A model generated the notes under the pieces. That model made no database searches, had not been told where the DNA came from, and was given only the letters and a program-made list of their open reading frames with translations. 64,000 bases of DNA from Kwoniella bestiolae CBS 10118. Lineage: Eukaryota > Basidiomycota > Tremellomycetes > Tremellales > Cryptococcaceae. The translations under genes were made by a program, and so were the position numbers. The stretch spans positions 1,488,001-1,552,000 of the forward strand of contig NC_089243.1 of assembly GCF_000512585.2 (NCBI RefSeq), written 5' to 3'. This document shows positions 22,567 to 35,442 of this stretch, one piece after another (within the stretch, counting starts at the first letter, position 1; every line of letters starts with the position of its first letter).

Positions 22567-25500
22567 ATGATAGACCACATCCTCGGACGACCCTCCCCTA
22601 CCCTTCGACGTACTCAGATATTCCTCGTTCTCTTCTTCTGGATTTGGAGGCTTTACAAAGGCGATGGAGCACCTCGACCTAGTCTCACAGCTTCCGCGAT
22701 AGGTCCATCGACAAGTCAGAGGGTCGGCGGGAGAGGAACGAGAGAACAGAGAGCATGGTTGGCTAGGATATGGGTCAAGATTGTTGGGAGAAGGATGGTC
22801 AGGTGGATTGGGAATGTCAATGAGCGTTTGAGTGGGTCGTATCTACTTCATCTTGTCAATGACCTCCGAGCTGACTTGGTGGGGATAGAACATTTCACAC
22901 CGTATCAGTTGGTTTTGGGCACTCTGACTTTGGTATATGCTTTGAGGCATCTAGATGACCTACTAGGGCTAGGAGGTAAGCTGCCGGTCTCGAGGGGCAC
23001 TGAAAGGCATCAACAGCTGATATTTCGATACTTCACTAGCACCTGAACCGCTAGCACGCTTGGTAAGTCACTTCAGTCCTTTAATCGTCGGCAGCATGAA
23101 TTGGAACTGATGCACCTATACCAATAACCAATAGTACACACGCTCTTACTATCGTGCAACATATGTCAACACAGCTTTCGATGCTGGATTCGCTTCAGCC
23201 ATGTCAATACGGCCTAAATGGTTGAAAGATATATGTAGCATGCTGTTCACAGGGTATTACCTCGTATGGGCTACAGAGGGTGACGAAGTGGTATGTCTTT
23301 TGGTCCCATTCCGTCTGTCATTCCATGAGTTGAGCTGAGACCTAGATCTTCCATCATAGCTACGACGTTTCAGAGCTGTATGTTCCGTTGAGATGCTCAG
23401 GGTGACTTGGGAGAAAACTATGAACCCTTATGTGAGTTTGCGTTCGAATATTCCTACAGTATCTACGAGTGGGTTCAGCTGACTCGTACTTCAGGTCCGA
23501 CTTCTGACGACCTTTCACCGACCTCGTCTACCCATCATTCGACATCTCACCATCCCCCGCCCACCGACCTCATCCCGAGCGAACCTCCCTTCGGTAAAAG
23601 CAATGTTATTCTTCAACGGTACGGATGCCGAGCTAGCTGCAGCTCAAGAGCTGGTGGTCGACTACCCCGGAGGAGGATTCATAGCTATGGGTCCGGAATG
23701 TCATGAGGAACGATTACGGACTTGGGCGAAGAGGACTGGTAAACCCGTTTTGGGAGTGGATTATGGGAAAGCACCTGAATGTGAGTCATCATGCCAAATG
23801 ATCCTTTCTTGAATCGATATGACTGACAATAGGATTTTAGATCCATTCCCATGGGCGATCGAGGAAGGTTTCGACGCGTATCGAACGCTCATGGAGACTC
23901 AGGGACGATGTATAGGTATACAAAGTGGTAAATTGGGTATTGTATTGACTGGCGATTCGGCGTAAGTTAGCTTTGTTTCTCAACGCAAAGAAGAGTAAGC
24001 TAATAGTTTTATGCGATTCTAGCGGCGGTAACATATGCGCCACGATCATGCTTCGTATTCTTGAACATCCAACAGGCATACCCACACCCGTATCGATGAT
24101 CCTCGCCTACCCAGCTTTAGATTTCAACTTCACTTCTTGGATGTCGCCTACCAACCTGCGTGTGCTACGTACCGAACAGTCCGAGACCCAGATCCCAGGC
24201 TTGGTACATGGCAAAGATCATATGCGGCACAAGTCGCCCCTGAGCGTGGTAAATGATATAGATAGCGGAAGACGAAAGTCAAGTAGACAAAGACGGAAGA
24301 GCTGGGCGCAGACCATTTCTGGGAAATTGCCCAATATAATGAGTCCAATGGAAGAGAAGAGACCTAATGGTAATGGAGCGAAAAGCAATCCTGCCACACC
24401 TTCTATGAGAATCAAAGATCTGCCGAGAAGCATGTCAGCGAAAGTTGTAGGATGGTTAGCAGGAGAGAACAAGGATGAAGAAGACGAAAATGTATCTGAG
24501 GAGGAAGAGGACGATGAAGATCAGGACACGGTCAAACCTGATTATCGACCTGAAGCTGAAAGATCTCTAGCGGACAGAGTCAAAACACCGGCAGAGGAGA
24601 AGAAGTTTATCTTTAGTCCAGTGGAATCGCCTGCTCCTGTCGAAACGCCTGATCCGATTCAGCAAGGGGAAGACAATGTGGATGAAATCGTCGCGAAGAA
24701 GAGAAAGAAGTTGCCCATCGGTACTAGGCTTACTATGACTAGTAGAGTGGGATATTTCCAGGACCGAATTATATCTCCTAGTATGGTGAGTAGCATCTCC
24801 CTCACCGCACACAGCACCGTAATTCTGACTGTGTCTTGGCAGATGCGAGCAATGGCAATCTTATATGTCGGACCTAGACGAAATCCAGATTTCGAAACGA
24901 ATTACTATATCTCCCCGATCCTTTCACCACCACATCTTCTTGCACATTTCCCTCCAGTCTACCTGATATGCGGCGAACGTGATCCCTTCGTGGACGATAC
25001 AGTCATCTTTGCCGGTAAAATCCGAGAAGCTAAGAAAGCTCGTCGATCCCAAGCTGAATACACCGCTCGTGGAAGATCAGCAAAATACGGCGAATACTTG
25101 CAAATGTCAACCGGCAAGACGAAACCCCCTGTCGACGAGTTGCCCGATCCCATCCTGAGGGAATCAGATGACGATTGGGTACAGCTTCGTATAATCGAAG
25201 GATGGGGACATGGTTTCATGCAGATGTCGTCGCTCATGAGAGAGGTAGATCCCGTTTTGATAGAAATGGCAGACTGGATTGATGAGTCCTTCATCCGATT
25301 CCAAGAGAGACAAAGGGATATGGAAGAAGTCGCTGCTGCTCATGCTGCTGCTAAACAATCACTCCAAGCTGAAGAAAGAGCTATAATGGTCCCTGAAGAT
25401 CACTTGATGCCACCTACCTTGACCCATGTTAAACCCTCGAGCAACTATCAGAAATCACCTTCGTCGACTCCATTGGGAAATGCAGATCTGGGGACATCCT

Positions 25501-26207
25501 ATTTCGGGCGAAACGTCAATTCAGAAGACGAAGATGATGTACCTGAAGATAATCTCGTGACGTTCACTCCTAAATCGGCGAAGGAGAAAACTGTCAAAAG
25601 GAAATTACCTCCACCATCAAAATTCCATCCTGTTCCTCGACGACCCTCCAAAGAGCGATTGGATCTGCACAGATCTAGCTCGATGCCCAAATTCGATGTG
25701 GACGAGACTGGTTCTTCTGGAGAGGCAATGCTGGTCAAGACTCCGCCATTGTCATTGAAGAATCTACCTTACGATGAGAACAAGAGAGGCTCAGGGGCAT
25801 TTGCGTTCTTCGGTTCCGGTTCTGGAAAGACACGTTCAAATAGCAGTACCAACAGGGTCCCAATCCCACCACCACATAACGTCTATGGTCAACCATTACG
25901 CTCTTCTTCCCTTGAAAGACCGGGGTCAATAATATCCGCACCAGCTACGACCGGTTCTGGTACCCCTGCCACCTCGACCTCTCAGGAGAAACCTAAGAAC
26001 TCCCTCGTGGCTGCTGCTGTTGCTGGAGCAAGAGCCGCGTCACCCGCATTGGCTGCTGCCGGGTTCGTACCCCAAAAGGTAGGGGATGTGAGCGAAGCGG
26101 AACTGATGAGACGGAGGAGGATGGAAGCTGTTTATGGGATTGGCGGGGTCGCACAGGAATTGGGACATGATGGATCGGAGGGCGAGGAGGAAGAGGAGAT
26201 GGGTTAG
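22567..26207 (+). CDS. Hormone-sensitive-lipase-like alpha/beta hydrolase with large disordered insert
   Basis: Start MIDHILGRPSPTLRRTQIFL with a hydrophobic N-terminus (IFLVLFFWIWRLY) that may anchor it to a membrane or lipid droplet. The oxyanion-hole region is VVDYPGGGFIAMG, a variant of HGGG in which the first His is replaced. The chain continues with DYGKAPEYPFPWAIEEG. The nucleophile motif GDSAGG is split by an intron at about 23,962-24,022. The acid is likely in LICGERDPFVDD and the His in IIEGWGHGFMQM. About 200 disordered acidic residues (EDEENVSEEEEDDEDQD and similar) are inserted between the Ser and Asp parts, and a Ser/Pro/Ala-rich tail of over 250 residues ends EEEEEMG. Family members hydrolyse acylglycerols or sterol esters; the substrate here is not known. 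Confidence 0.85.
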
Positions 26208-26704
26208 TGTGTTTAGCGTGGGCAAGGATGTATTGTGAGGCTTTCTTTGGTAGTTCTCAAGGAAGGAGCATGGTGGGAATGGGTATACGGCATGGAGAGA
26301 TGTGAGGTATGCTTTGGCTTGAGATAAGTTGTATTTTTCTTCTTTTCGCTTTTGTATCATTTGAAGTACCCTACCAACTATGAAAGTTAAGCATGGCATG
26401 TTGTCGTTAGTTTTTTTCCTGCTTATTATGAATAACATGCATTAAACAGTTCTTTCATTCCATATGACCATGAGACTTTGACTAGACTAGTGATGATCAA
26501 ACAAAATATAGTCCATATGGAACAACCAGAATAATCGAACCCCGAGTACCAATAAATTCTACTTACCTTACTATTGAACAAACTACCAAATATCATATAC
26601 ACGTCAAATCGCAAAGTATCTGACGATCAATTCAGCCGAGACCACAGATCCTGCTTGATGCTTCATCCTCACCCAAGACGCCGTACATATCCCACCTCAC
26701 AAGC
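26208..26704. other. Intergenic region between two convergent genes
   Basis: Convergent 3' flanks; AT-rich sequence with T runs near 26,410. No gene was seen. Confidence 0.4.
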
Positions 26705-29700
26705 TCACAGAGCCCTAGCTTCCAAATCATCTTCATCCTCCCACCTAACACTCTTAACAGACTTGACAGACTTCCTACTCGCCCTATCACCTTTACTGTA
26801 CACGCTATTCCCGCTCTTCTGCGAATGCATGTATGTGTAATCGGGTGCTTGTCCCGCCGAACGGGGCGGTAACAATATTGAAGTAGGGTTCAACCCGTGC
26901 TGTGAGTTGTTGTTGTCCCAGAGGGGTTTATCGTACCATGCTTTGGTGATTCTGTCTCCTTCTCCTGCCGAATGGGGAGATAACATCGTATGAGATGGGA
27001 TTGGAGAGGTGAAGCTTCGTTGTGGGTGGCCGTGAGGGGGCAAAGGTAAATGCAATGAATGGGTGTCGGCGGGGGGTAAGCTGGAATGACGGAGCATAGA
27101 TCCAGCATAACTCATCCGTTTAGGTTCGGGCACGCTACTCATCCCATTATACGGTACATCCCCAAGGGAAGGAGCAGAGGTGGGTGCGTATATTGGTATA
27201 GGCGAGTTGGAGCCGGAGTTGGGATAGATCATCGTAGGTGGTAATGGCGAATACGACGAGGTAGATTTCAAGATTCCCATTGGACTAGAAGCTGAACCAT
27301 GAAGGGATGATTGTCCATTACTTGTTCTCTTCATCCCTTGAACTTGAACTTGAGCAATCGGTTCAGTATTATTACTACTCCTCTGGGAATTCGCATCGAC
27401 ATAAGCAGAATACTCCCATATACCCGACGAATGCTGAGTCGACCTTGTAATCCTCCTCAGATCTTTCAGCTGTTTATCGTCCATCCCTCGGTCTCCATCT
27501 TCGGGTAGAGGAGGTAATCCGCTGACGCCGAATGATGCCCTCGAGCCATTAGATCCAGCTGACAAGGGACTAAACAATGCTCGAGGGAACGGTCCCGTTC
27601 CAATAGGCGGAGGGGAAGGAACATTACCCGATCCATGGCTTATCGATGATCTGGGAGGCATGAGGTTATTTGATGAATCGCTAAATGTAGATTTCATCGT
27701 ACCGCTCCGATGTAGGTTGTTACTTCCATGACCGTGCGACATGGATGTCCTGGAGTAGATCGAATTTCCATCTTCGGAAGGTTCCATCGCTCCGTGAATT
27801 GTCATCCCATTGGCACTCAGTATGGAAGTTCTCGGCGGAGCGTAGGAAGATCCCCAGGTGAGATGTCGTAATTGTACGTGCGTGGGTTTACTATACTCCA
27901 TCTCCAGATCTGGACTGACTGCCGTTCCAATCCCAACCCCGATCCCATAATTCATGTTGGTATGGGTCGTTCCGGGATGAATAGTCGGGTACGGACTATC
28001 CGAGTTCATCGATCCATGTTTGGACGAGGAACCTGTAGCTGACGGAGGGGGAGGTTGCATAAAGTTGACTTTGACTGGATGATCCGATTCGGAGTGTCTT
28101 TCGCTCCATGCCTCACCCACTATGACAGGTACGGGCTTTTCATCCGGGTACTTATCTGCCCAGGCATATTTACCTTGTCCTTGCACTTGAGATTGTCTGA
28201 CGTACTTCATATCCCTAGAAAGGACAGACGATCGCTTGAAGGATTGTCTGATGGATCGGAATTTCGAGAAAATAGGTAAGAGCTTTGACGATTCGAAGAT
28301 CCCGTTGTTTGTGCCAGACGCCAGTTCGGGATCTACAGGCTGGGGCGACGAGATGTTCCGAGATTTCACGGTGAATGATTGACGAGGTCTGAAGCCTGGT
28401 ATATTCTTGAATGTCTCTGATATACCTCCAGCGGAGGGCAGTGGGATGGCTCTAAAGGGGTAAGCGAGCTTGGCTAGTATACCATTATTCTCGTTTTGGC
28501 GAGAATCTTCGTTCGGATCTCCAGAGACTAGTTTGAGAGGTTTTATCAGGGGTGACGAGTCCCTACGTAGGTTCTTGAGTGGACGAGCGAGGAGGGCACC
28601 AAGACCTTCTGAGCGGGATGCGAAAGATGGTGCAGAGAATCGACTGATAGGTTGAAGAGATGGGCGGGTGGATGGGGCGTTAGGTGGTACTGGTGCTGAG
28701 CGACGTTTCTGCGGTGAGTTTATCCAGTACATCAGTATCGGGTCTCCGCTCCGGCTGTCAATTCCCAAAATATGACCAAAGGTGAAAGGTGATGCGTCCG
28801 GCAGTACTTACTTCATTCTCACTCCCATCATCGTGATTCAGAATCTTCTCGCCATAAAACCAGCTCGCCCTTAACGAAGCGGTCCTCTCGGCTCTCTGTC
28901 GTTTCTTCCAGAACCGTATGAAGAACAGGATAGCCACTATCAATGCTACCAAAGCAAATATCCCACCTATCACAGCTCCAATGGCTGTCCCCTTGTTTGA
29001 ACCCTCTGATGAATCTCCTTCGGCCTCTTGACCTCCTGAGGAAGAGGTCGAGGAATCATGTCCCAAGGTGGGCTTGGAATTTTGCGATGCCAGTGTAGGG
29101 GCGTTGCTCGTCCTTGATGAGGAGGTTTGGAGTCCTGCTACACCTGGGATGACTACCTTCGTGGAGGACGTTTCGGCGTCATCGGGGATGGATGATGGGG
29201 AGATGGTTTGTAACTCTGGTTCTGGTGAGGAGGTAGTCTGAACATCTTCTACTTGGGCTGGGGTGTCGCTATCAGTGGGTAACGCAGCGGGAATTGCATC
29301 GGAGGTGATGGGTGGCAATGGGTCGGTGCTGGTAGATTGCGCTGATTCAGTCGTCAGTGCAGGGCCAGTGAATACAGCTGACAAGATCGGATCGAGAGAT
29401 GTCGACGAGGACGAGGACGACGTATCCGCGATGGTGGAAAATGTGGTTGGGACAGAGGTAGATGGGGGTAATGTGGGTGGTGGCTGGGTGACTGGGATCG
29501 AAGAGCTTGGCAAAATTGACGTACTTGTTGCTTCCGTGGTACTACTTGTCAAAGATATCGTCTCGGCTACTGCTGAGCTAGTCGTGGTTGGTGTAAAGTT
29601 TGGGGAGAGTGGAGGATCAGTCGTGAAGCTTGGGACCTGCTTAGTGGTGAAGGCTGTACCCGGACAGTATAAGCTAAGCTATAGTCAAGTCTGAAGATAT

Positions 29701-30453
29701 ATCGTACAGGGTTTGGACACGGGACTTACCAGAAGTCACGCTTGTACTTTCACATCCTCCCATGACAGTCTCCACCGGGATTTCCACCAAGCTAGTCGAG
29801 TCGGTCGTACTGTAAATAAGAGACCAAGAGGTAGTAGGTACAGCAGGGATAGTAGATGTAGAAGTGATAGTCTGACAGTTCTCTTGTCGTTTTTCAACCA
29901 GATCACGATGGTTTGATCTCCGTCGTGATCCTGGTGCTATGGCCGAGTGAGAACCCATACCAACAAGCAACGATTGAGTCTCATCTGAAGATAAGGTCTG
30001 ACCGTTCAACACTGCTAGAGTTGTTTCCTCTTGCAGCTGTCCTACAGGCGAGGTAGGTGAATCAGGCGCAGAAGTGGTCGGACTTCCAGTGTCCGTCGTA
30101 GTTATCGAGGTCATACCGAAGCTTATCACACTGTCGCTGATACTACCACTACTGTCGGTGGCACTGGTAGCACTGCTGGCTGTGTCGCTTGTGGAGGACG
30201 CGACAGTAGAGGAGGTCGTAGCACTATCTGTAGGTTGAGGTACCACCGGAGGGGTAGAGCAGGAAGTGACGAGCCATGTTGATATGCTAGCTGACGGGGT
30301 GATTAGGACGGCCGAAGATGAGGTGATGGTACTGGGTATGAGGGAGCTGTGTTGGGGAGAGAGGTGGATCAGCTTAGGTCTTGTAGATGTCAGTGACTGG
30401 ACTCACGTCGATGTGGAGAATATCGTTGAGATCGGGGAGGGTGTACAAGCCAT
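26705..30453 (-). CDS. Ser/Thr-rich single-pass membrane protein (cell-wall-sensor-like)
   Basis: Four exons assembled in frame. Start MACTPSPISTIFSTS (ATG at 30453), spliced to LIPSTITSSSAVLITPSAS, then an ectodomain of about 400 Ser/Thr residues (STTEATSTSILPSSSIPVTQ and similar) that would be heavily O-mannosylated. One membrane segment follows: AIGAVIGGIFALVALIVAIL, then FFIRFWKKRQRAER as a stop-transfer signal. A cytosolic tail of about 700 residues is rich in Ser, Pro, Gly and His (FYGEKILNHDD; KRRSAPVPPNAPSTRPS) and ends VRWEDEDDLEARAL. The layout resembles Mid2/Wsc-type sensors, but no WSC domain is seen and the N-terminus lacks a clear signal peptide, so an upstream exon may be missing. 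Function unknown. Confidence 0.65.
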
Positions 30454-31785
30454 TTTGAAGTGCTATGACCGTTTTGATGATGTTCCTGCGTTATGCGTGG
30501 TGGCTTCAGGTCTCTTTGGTCGGATTGCGTGGATGTGGAGATCGATGAGTGAGGCTATCTTATGGTTTCAGGGGGAGTCTGGTCTACTGTTCTGGATGGC
30601 TGCTGCTGAATGACGGATCTACCGGTGAGTGTGATGTGAGCTGGATAAAAGGGAGGGGAGTTGTGATCAGAGGGGAGATGGGAGAAGCGACATCAGTCCA
30701 GTGGAACAGTGACTACGTTGGAGGTAGAATAATGAGCGAAGCAACCTTGACCAGAGGATAATTCAGGCTTGAGAATGAACAATGTGAGTATCGAGATACC
30801 AAGTGAGTCCTGTGTAAGCAGCGGTACCCTCTCACACTCGTACTCACACAATCAGCCCGTCCATAACTTTCCGCAATCCCAATCCATCTACAAAGCTTTC
30901 TTTCTTTGTCCTCCTAACACAACCCCTTTGAAATACCACATTACATCTCACCCCTTTTGCCTTTCTCCGATCAGTATACACAGAAAATCGTTCTCACGAC
31001 CATCAGTAGGAGAAGCCATCCAGCTGGATTGGGAAGGACAAAGGGATGTGTGGGAGAATTTGAGAAAGGAGGGGTTGTCCGAGGAGATCCTTTCGATATC
31101 AATACATATTTACAGATTGTTCTAGAGGTGTGAATGTATCCCTTGCTGGGTACGAATTTAAATCAGGAAGGATTGTCAGATGGATTGTGTTGTGAGAAGT
31201 GCTGACTGCTGACTAAGATACGTCGTTTCGTTACCTGTGACGGTGGTTCTGACTGAGCGTCCGTGCATTTGACAGATGAGTGAGGGGGCCGAGGGCCGCT
31301 GTCCTTCAAGCTGAGGTATTGATTGTAACATGCTGTTTACTGGGAACAACATCGCCAAGTCTATACAGAGCAACTAGCTGAGAGTAAGATATCGAATCAC
31401 CGACCAGCAAACGCTCAGTTAATCTTGTTTGGCGATCGAGCTCAATCTCCGTGATCACGTGATATCGTAATCCGCTGATAGGAGAAAAACACTCACCGAG
31501 TTCAAGAGAGATGAATGCTCAGGATGAACGAGGCAAGATGCATCCACACCACCTGCAAGGCAAATCGCCTTATCCCAACTGAGAACGAGCCGGATCTTGG
31601 TGTAGGACAGGTGTCGAGTGATTTACTCTAAGAACTCGAATAAATCAACTCTCGCCCATAAGTCAGCCAACCAGTCAGTCTTGATCAATTCATCTCACTG
31701 GCGAAATGGATAACTAACAACCCGATCTACCAGGCGACCTTCGCATCGCATCGAAAAGATATAGATATATCCACCATTGTTCAGG
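30454..31785. promoter_or_regulatory. Divergent intergenic region with a palindromic CACGTG site
   Basis: The region separates the membrane-protein gene (minus) from a short membrane-protein gene (plus). ATCACGTGAT at 31,454-31,463 is a palindromic bHLH-type site. Frames of up to 118 codons exist in the left half but look like 5' flank rather than protein. No gene is supported. Confidence 0.4.
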
Positions 31786-32058
31786 ATGTCCCCCCCACCC
31801 AGCAGACCCATCCTAATCCTCTCCTTCCTCATCCCCCTTTCCATCTACCTCTACACCCCGCAAGCCACTATCGCATCGTACATTCACTCCTACCGCCAAA
31901 ACGAGCTTATCCGAACGTTGTATACACTTAGTCAGCCGTGGCTTGTCGATACGTGCGCGATCATTCTTCTCGCCTCCGGTTTGTTGGCGGTGTTGTCGGA
32001 TGTACTTTATAGGATATTGACGGTGATCATGTGGATTCGAGGTGGTACCGCTCCCTAG
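31786..32058 (+). CDS. Small integral membrane protein, 90 aa, unknown
   Basis: Single-exon frame MSPPPSRPILILSFLIPLSI ... MWIRGGTAP. Two hydrophobic helices are visible: PILILSFLIPLSIYLY and LVDTCAIILLASGLLAVLSDV, separated by a polar loop (SYIHSYRQNELIRTLYTLSQ). The codons read as a true gene and the start sits in a plausible context after CATTGTTCAG, which could also be an acceptor of a 5' UTR intron. I do not recognise a family. It could be a small subunit of an ER or mitochondrial membrane complex, but nothing in the sequence says which. Confidence 0.55.
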   Translation: MSPPPSRPILILSFLIPLSIYLYTPQATIASYIHSYRQNELIRTLYTLSQPWLVDTCAIILLASGLLAVLSDVLYRILTVIMWIRGGTAP

Positions 32059-32460
32059 GCATTAGGACCTGATGTATCGGGGAGGTACCTATTGGGTAAT
32101 TGCAACGACGTATCTTTCTTTTCTTGCGTTCTTGATAGCTCAATCTATGATTGTGTATGTACGTTTCATGATGGTATAGATAGCTACTCAAGTAGATGTA
32201 TGCAAATTCAGATGTTATATTTCTATATCTCTATATTACAAGCTTTTTATCTCTCCATGGAATATCTAGCATCAGATCCACTTCGTTTCCTTTCTCTTAT
32301 ACTGCATCATCAGCATATCTCCGGGAATGTATCGTACAGCTTATTCCCAATTGTGTATTCTTCATTTCAGATCGTCGATAGAATGTTTCCTTCTTGAGCC
32401 AGTGGATATTGAATCGAATGTCCTTTTGAGTGCGTGGTGCCAGAAGATACCACCAATGGA
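32059..32460. other. Intergenic region between two convergent genes
   Basis: AT-rich convergent 3' flanks; no gene recognised. Confidence 0.4.
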
Positions 32461-34650
32461 TCACTTGCTAGCCGTTTTGTACGCTACCATACCTCCCAAA
32501 GCGAGCGAGTAACCTAGACATGCGAATTGATAAGCCGGCATAACCATTATACTTGAGAACTGTCTGTGGTGACTCACCGAATATTTGGATCGAGGTGATA
32601 GGACTTCCAAAGAAGATGACACTACTGCTTATCAACAGGATATCCTGTTCGCAAGTGACAACATTCCATCAGCTTCACATCTACACACTCAGACGGAACG
32701 TCCCATGCGCATACCTTGAATACCCCCGCCAAAGTCAAGACCAACCCTCCCGCCGCACCGATCAAAAAGACAGCAGCAACGTTCAGCCCAAATGCCACGG
32801 CAGCATTGGAGATCATGATGAGGGGTCCTATTCGCATGTACTCTCTGAAGGGAGCCAGGCCCTCAGTGAAGGGAAGAAAACATGCGTTGATTATTGCGCA
32901 TACCTATTGCGTGGATCGCATGAGCATACTTCCTGTATTCTTGCGGTCCGATGTAAGAGTTACAGAGGATCAAGTGGAGACTCACGGGAGCGTAGTAGTG
33001 TAACGAACACAACGGATCCATCTTGAGTCCTTGCAAGAGTATCTGGATCATGACCAGTCGTCTGCGTTCCAATGAGTCAGCATTGGAGTGGAGTTTCGCC
33101 CGATTACACCAACTCACGAAGATTCGAACTGTCCAACCGGAGATTAGCGAAAGTTCCGACGTTTTCAAGATGGTATTCTAAGTAGAATGGAAACCACTCA
33201 CAGCTACAGCGCTGACCTGACAGAGGAAGCCGAACATCTGGAAGTGTAGTTCTCCATATGCAGCTACTCAAAGGACTCTTGATCAGCTGGAATCTCGGCG
33301 TGATATTCGATCTCGTCCCAACTGACCTAAAGCGCAGCCTGTAGAGATGAGCAAGACGATCATGACCAGTCGAGAGGTAAGGACTTGGAGCTTGAAGATT
33401 GCTGAGATGAGTAAGATGGCGACTGGCGTGAATGCCTGTGCGCAATGGCCGTCAGCTGCACAGACTTGGGGTCCGCTTCCCGCATTTGCTGTTATTGGAA
33501 AGACCGAACATACCTTGAGCATCTGGATGAACGATACGCTCAGCCTGATGTCCATATATTAGCTCATAGGCACTTCATGTTGACCGATGCAGCTGGTCAC
33601 TTACGTGAGATAAGCTGTATTACTAAGTATCAGTGATCCCGAGAAGAGCACACCGATAGGTAAGATCGATTTGAGGTATAATTCTCGCTACGTATGAGTA
33701 AAGTCAGCTCGCCCTGTGTATGTGTGTGAAGTATACGTACAGTCATTTCTATCTTGTCTAAGCCATCCATCAAGTTGGTAGTGGCTCGGAGGATACGAGT
33801 TCCCAATGCCTATTTCAATCGAGTCAGCATGATCTTCTATGCGAAAGAGAGACGATTGAAAGGTCAACTCACAGCGCATCCGAGATGATATGATGTTCTG
33901 ATTACATTGTTCTTCAGCTATAAGACTGGCTATCTCCAGCACAAGGCCCCTTTCCCAATGGTCGCACACTCACATGAAAATTGGCTACACCGAGATAGAT
34001 AAGAATTGGATTTAGCAAGACGAACCAAGCCATGCACGTGTATGACTGGAACTCACATATGGATAGTTGAGATTACTGTAGAGGTATTCTACAAAATCAA
34101 ACCTCGTATATCAATATCATGACCAGAGCAGTAGGGGTCCCACGAGAGTGGGAGTATAGGCTGACGTACTGTTGTACAGGATAACAGCAGAAGACAAAGC
34201 AATCCATATCGGTACTACAATCAACATTGGTCAGTCAAGCCGGATCGATACCACAAAATGCCAGTTCAACTAACTGATGAAAGCAGGACTCATGGTCTTC
34301 TTGTTGGTCTTCTGTTCAGACAGATTCGGTGTGATCTCCACTTGCTGCTTGACACCTTCGTACTATTTCGTTGAGGGGTATACCATCAGCTCGGCGATAG
34401 AACCAAGTCTGCTTTCAGAGGTCAAGAATGAACATACCAGGCCGTGATGCTTTTCCATGTCATTACCACTGCTACTCCCGAAGTAATCTCCTTTATCGCT
34501 CCTCGACCCTCCAGACCCAGTCCTTCTCATGGGTTCTGATCCCTGTCCATGAGGCGGGTACACACCTGGACTGGAGAGTGGTGATCCTGATGCCCTCGGT
34601 GAACCGCCGTTGTGAGAAGGTAACAGTGGGCTTCCTTTTTTGCCTGACAT
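32461..34650 (-). CDS. DMT-superfamily transporter, triose-phosphate/nucleotide-sugar translocator family
   Basis: At least ten small exons on the minus strand. A disordered N-terminus MSGKKGSPLLPSHNGGSPRA ... DYFGSSSGNDMEKHHGL leads into a membrane core: VPIWIALSSAVILYN, CAALGTRILRATTNLMDGLD, SILPIGVLFSGSLILSNTAY, SVSFIQMLKAFTPVAILLIS, LVMIVLLISTGCAL, AVAFESSRLVMIQILLQGLK, MDPLCSLHYYAPV, MISNAAVAFGLNVAAVFLIG, GGLVLTLAGVFKDILLISSS, and ALGGMVAYKTASK at the end. The order and the motifs IQMLKA.TPVA and FE..RLV.IQILLQ match the KT/KD subgroup of the TPT family, Golgi or ER sugar-phosphate or nucleotide-sugar antiporters. The substrate cannot be assigned. An in-frame extension exists upstream of this ATG but has no ATG start. 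Confidence 0.82.
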
Positions 34651-35442
34651 TGTGGGGTGAGCTTTGAGCTGGGAAATCAACTGCTCTGAGGCTGAGCTGT
34701 GTTGAAGGGTATCCAAGGGGGAAGAGGTGTCAGGTTGATGAAGGATGATATGATGAATGATGAATGATGAATGATTTGTGTCTATGTATTCCTTTCTTTC
34801 AGTTCAACGCGTGTTATATCGTTGAATCTATTCATCTATTTTATTACGTTGGACGGAACAGGGAATTACACTTTAGCATATATACAATATATACCCTTGA
34901 ACTTTATTCCACGACATATACAAAGCGGACATCACCGTCATCGCACTGGTAGTGAAAAGGTCCAGAGTGAGTCTAAGCTGTATGACTAACGAGTATTACA
35001 ACCCTGAGAAATCTAGGACATGAGATTTGTAATTGGAATTGTAATTCGGCTTGTACTCTTGTAATCCTCTGATATTTCGCTTTTGTTCTCTAACTTACCC
35101 ATCAAATCACACCTCGTACTTGTAATTCATCTTGAACTTTCTTTCTCCATTTATCATTTAGCTAGCTATACATCATCAATCATAAACTACCATTCATATA
35201 CCACTACCAACGTATCCAAGTCAGTCACCTAATTCAAAGATCACGCTAAATCATCCCACTCTCACTCCTGCAGATCCGTAAAGAAAGTCGTTCGTAGCAT
35301 TGACATCTAAAGCACACATCACCCACCTTTTCGCAAGGGCAATCCGTATAGTCGATCAAATGGTCACTACACAGCTCTTGCACCAATCCCCACTCGGTAC
35401 TTGTTAAATCGGTCAATGGAACAAAAGCTACAACAATAAAAG
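34651..35442. promoter_or_regulatory. Divergent promoter region between the transporter and IRE1
   Basis: A run of ATGATGAATGATGAATGATG lies at about 34,749-34,771, just upstream of the transporter start. AT-rich sequence follows toward IRE1. No gene was found. Confidence 0.4.

Noticed and set aside
29263..29694. Plus-strand ORF of 143 codons in the Ser/Thr-rich gene
   Set aside because: It is a shadow of the biased minus-strand Ser/Thr codons, with Val/Gly-rich composition.
30266..30613. Plus-strand ORF of 115 codons opposite the membrane-protein gene
   Set aside because: It is antisense to exons whose reading frame and splice sites agree on the minus strand.
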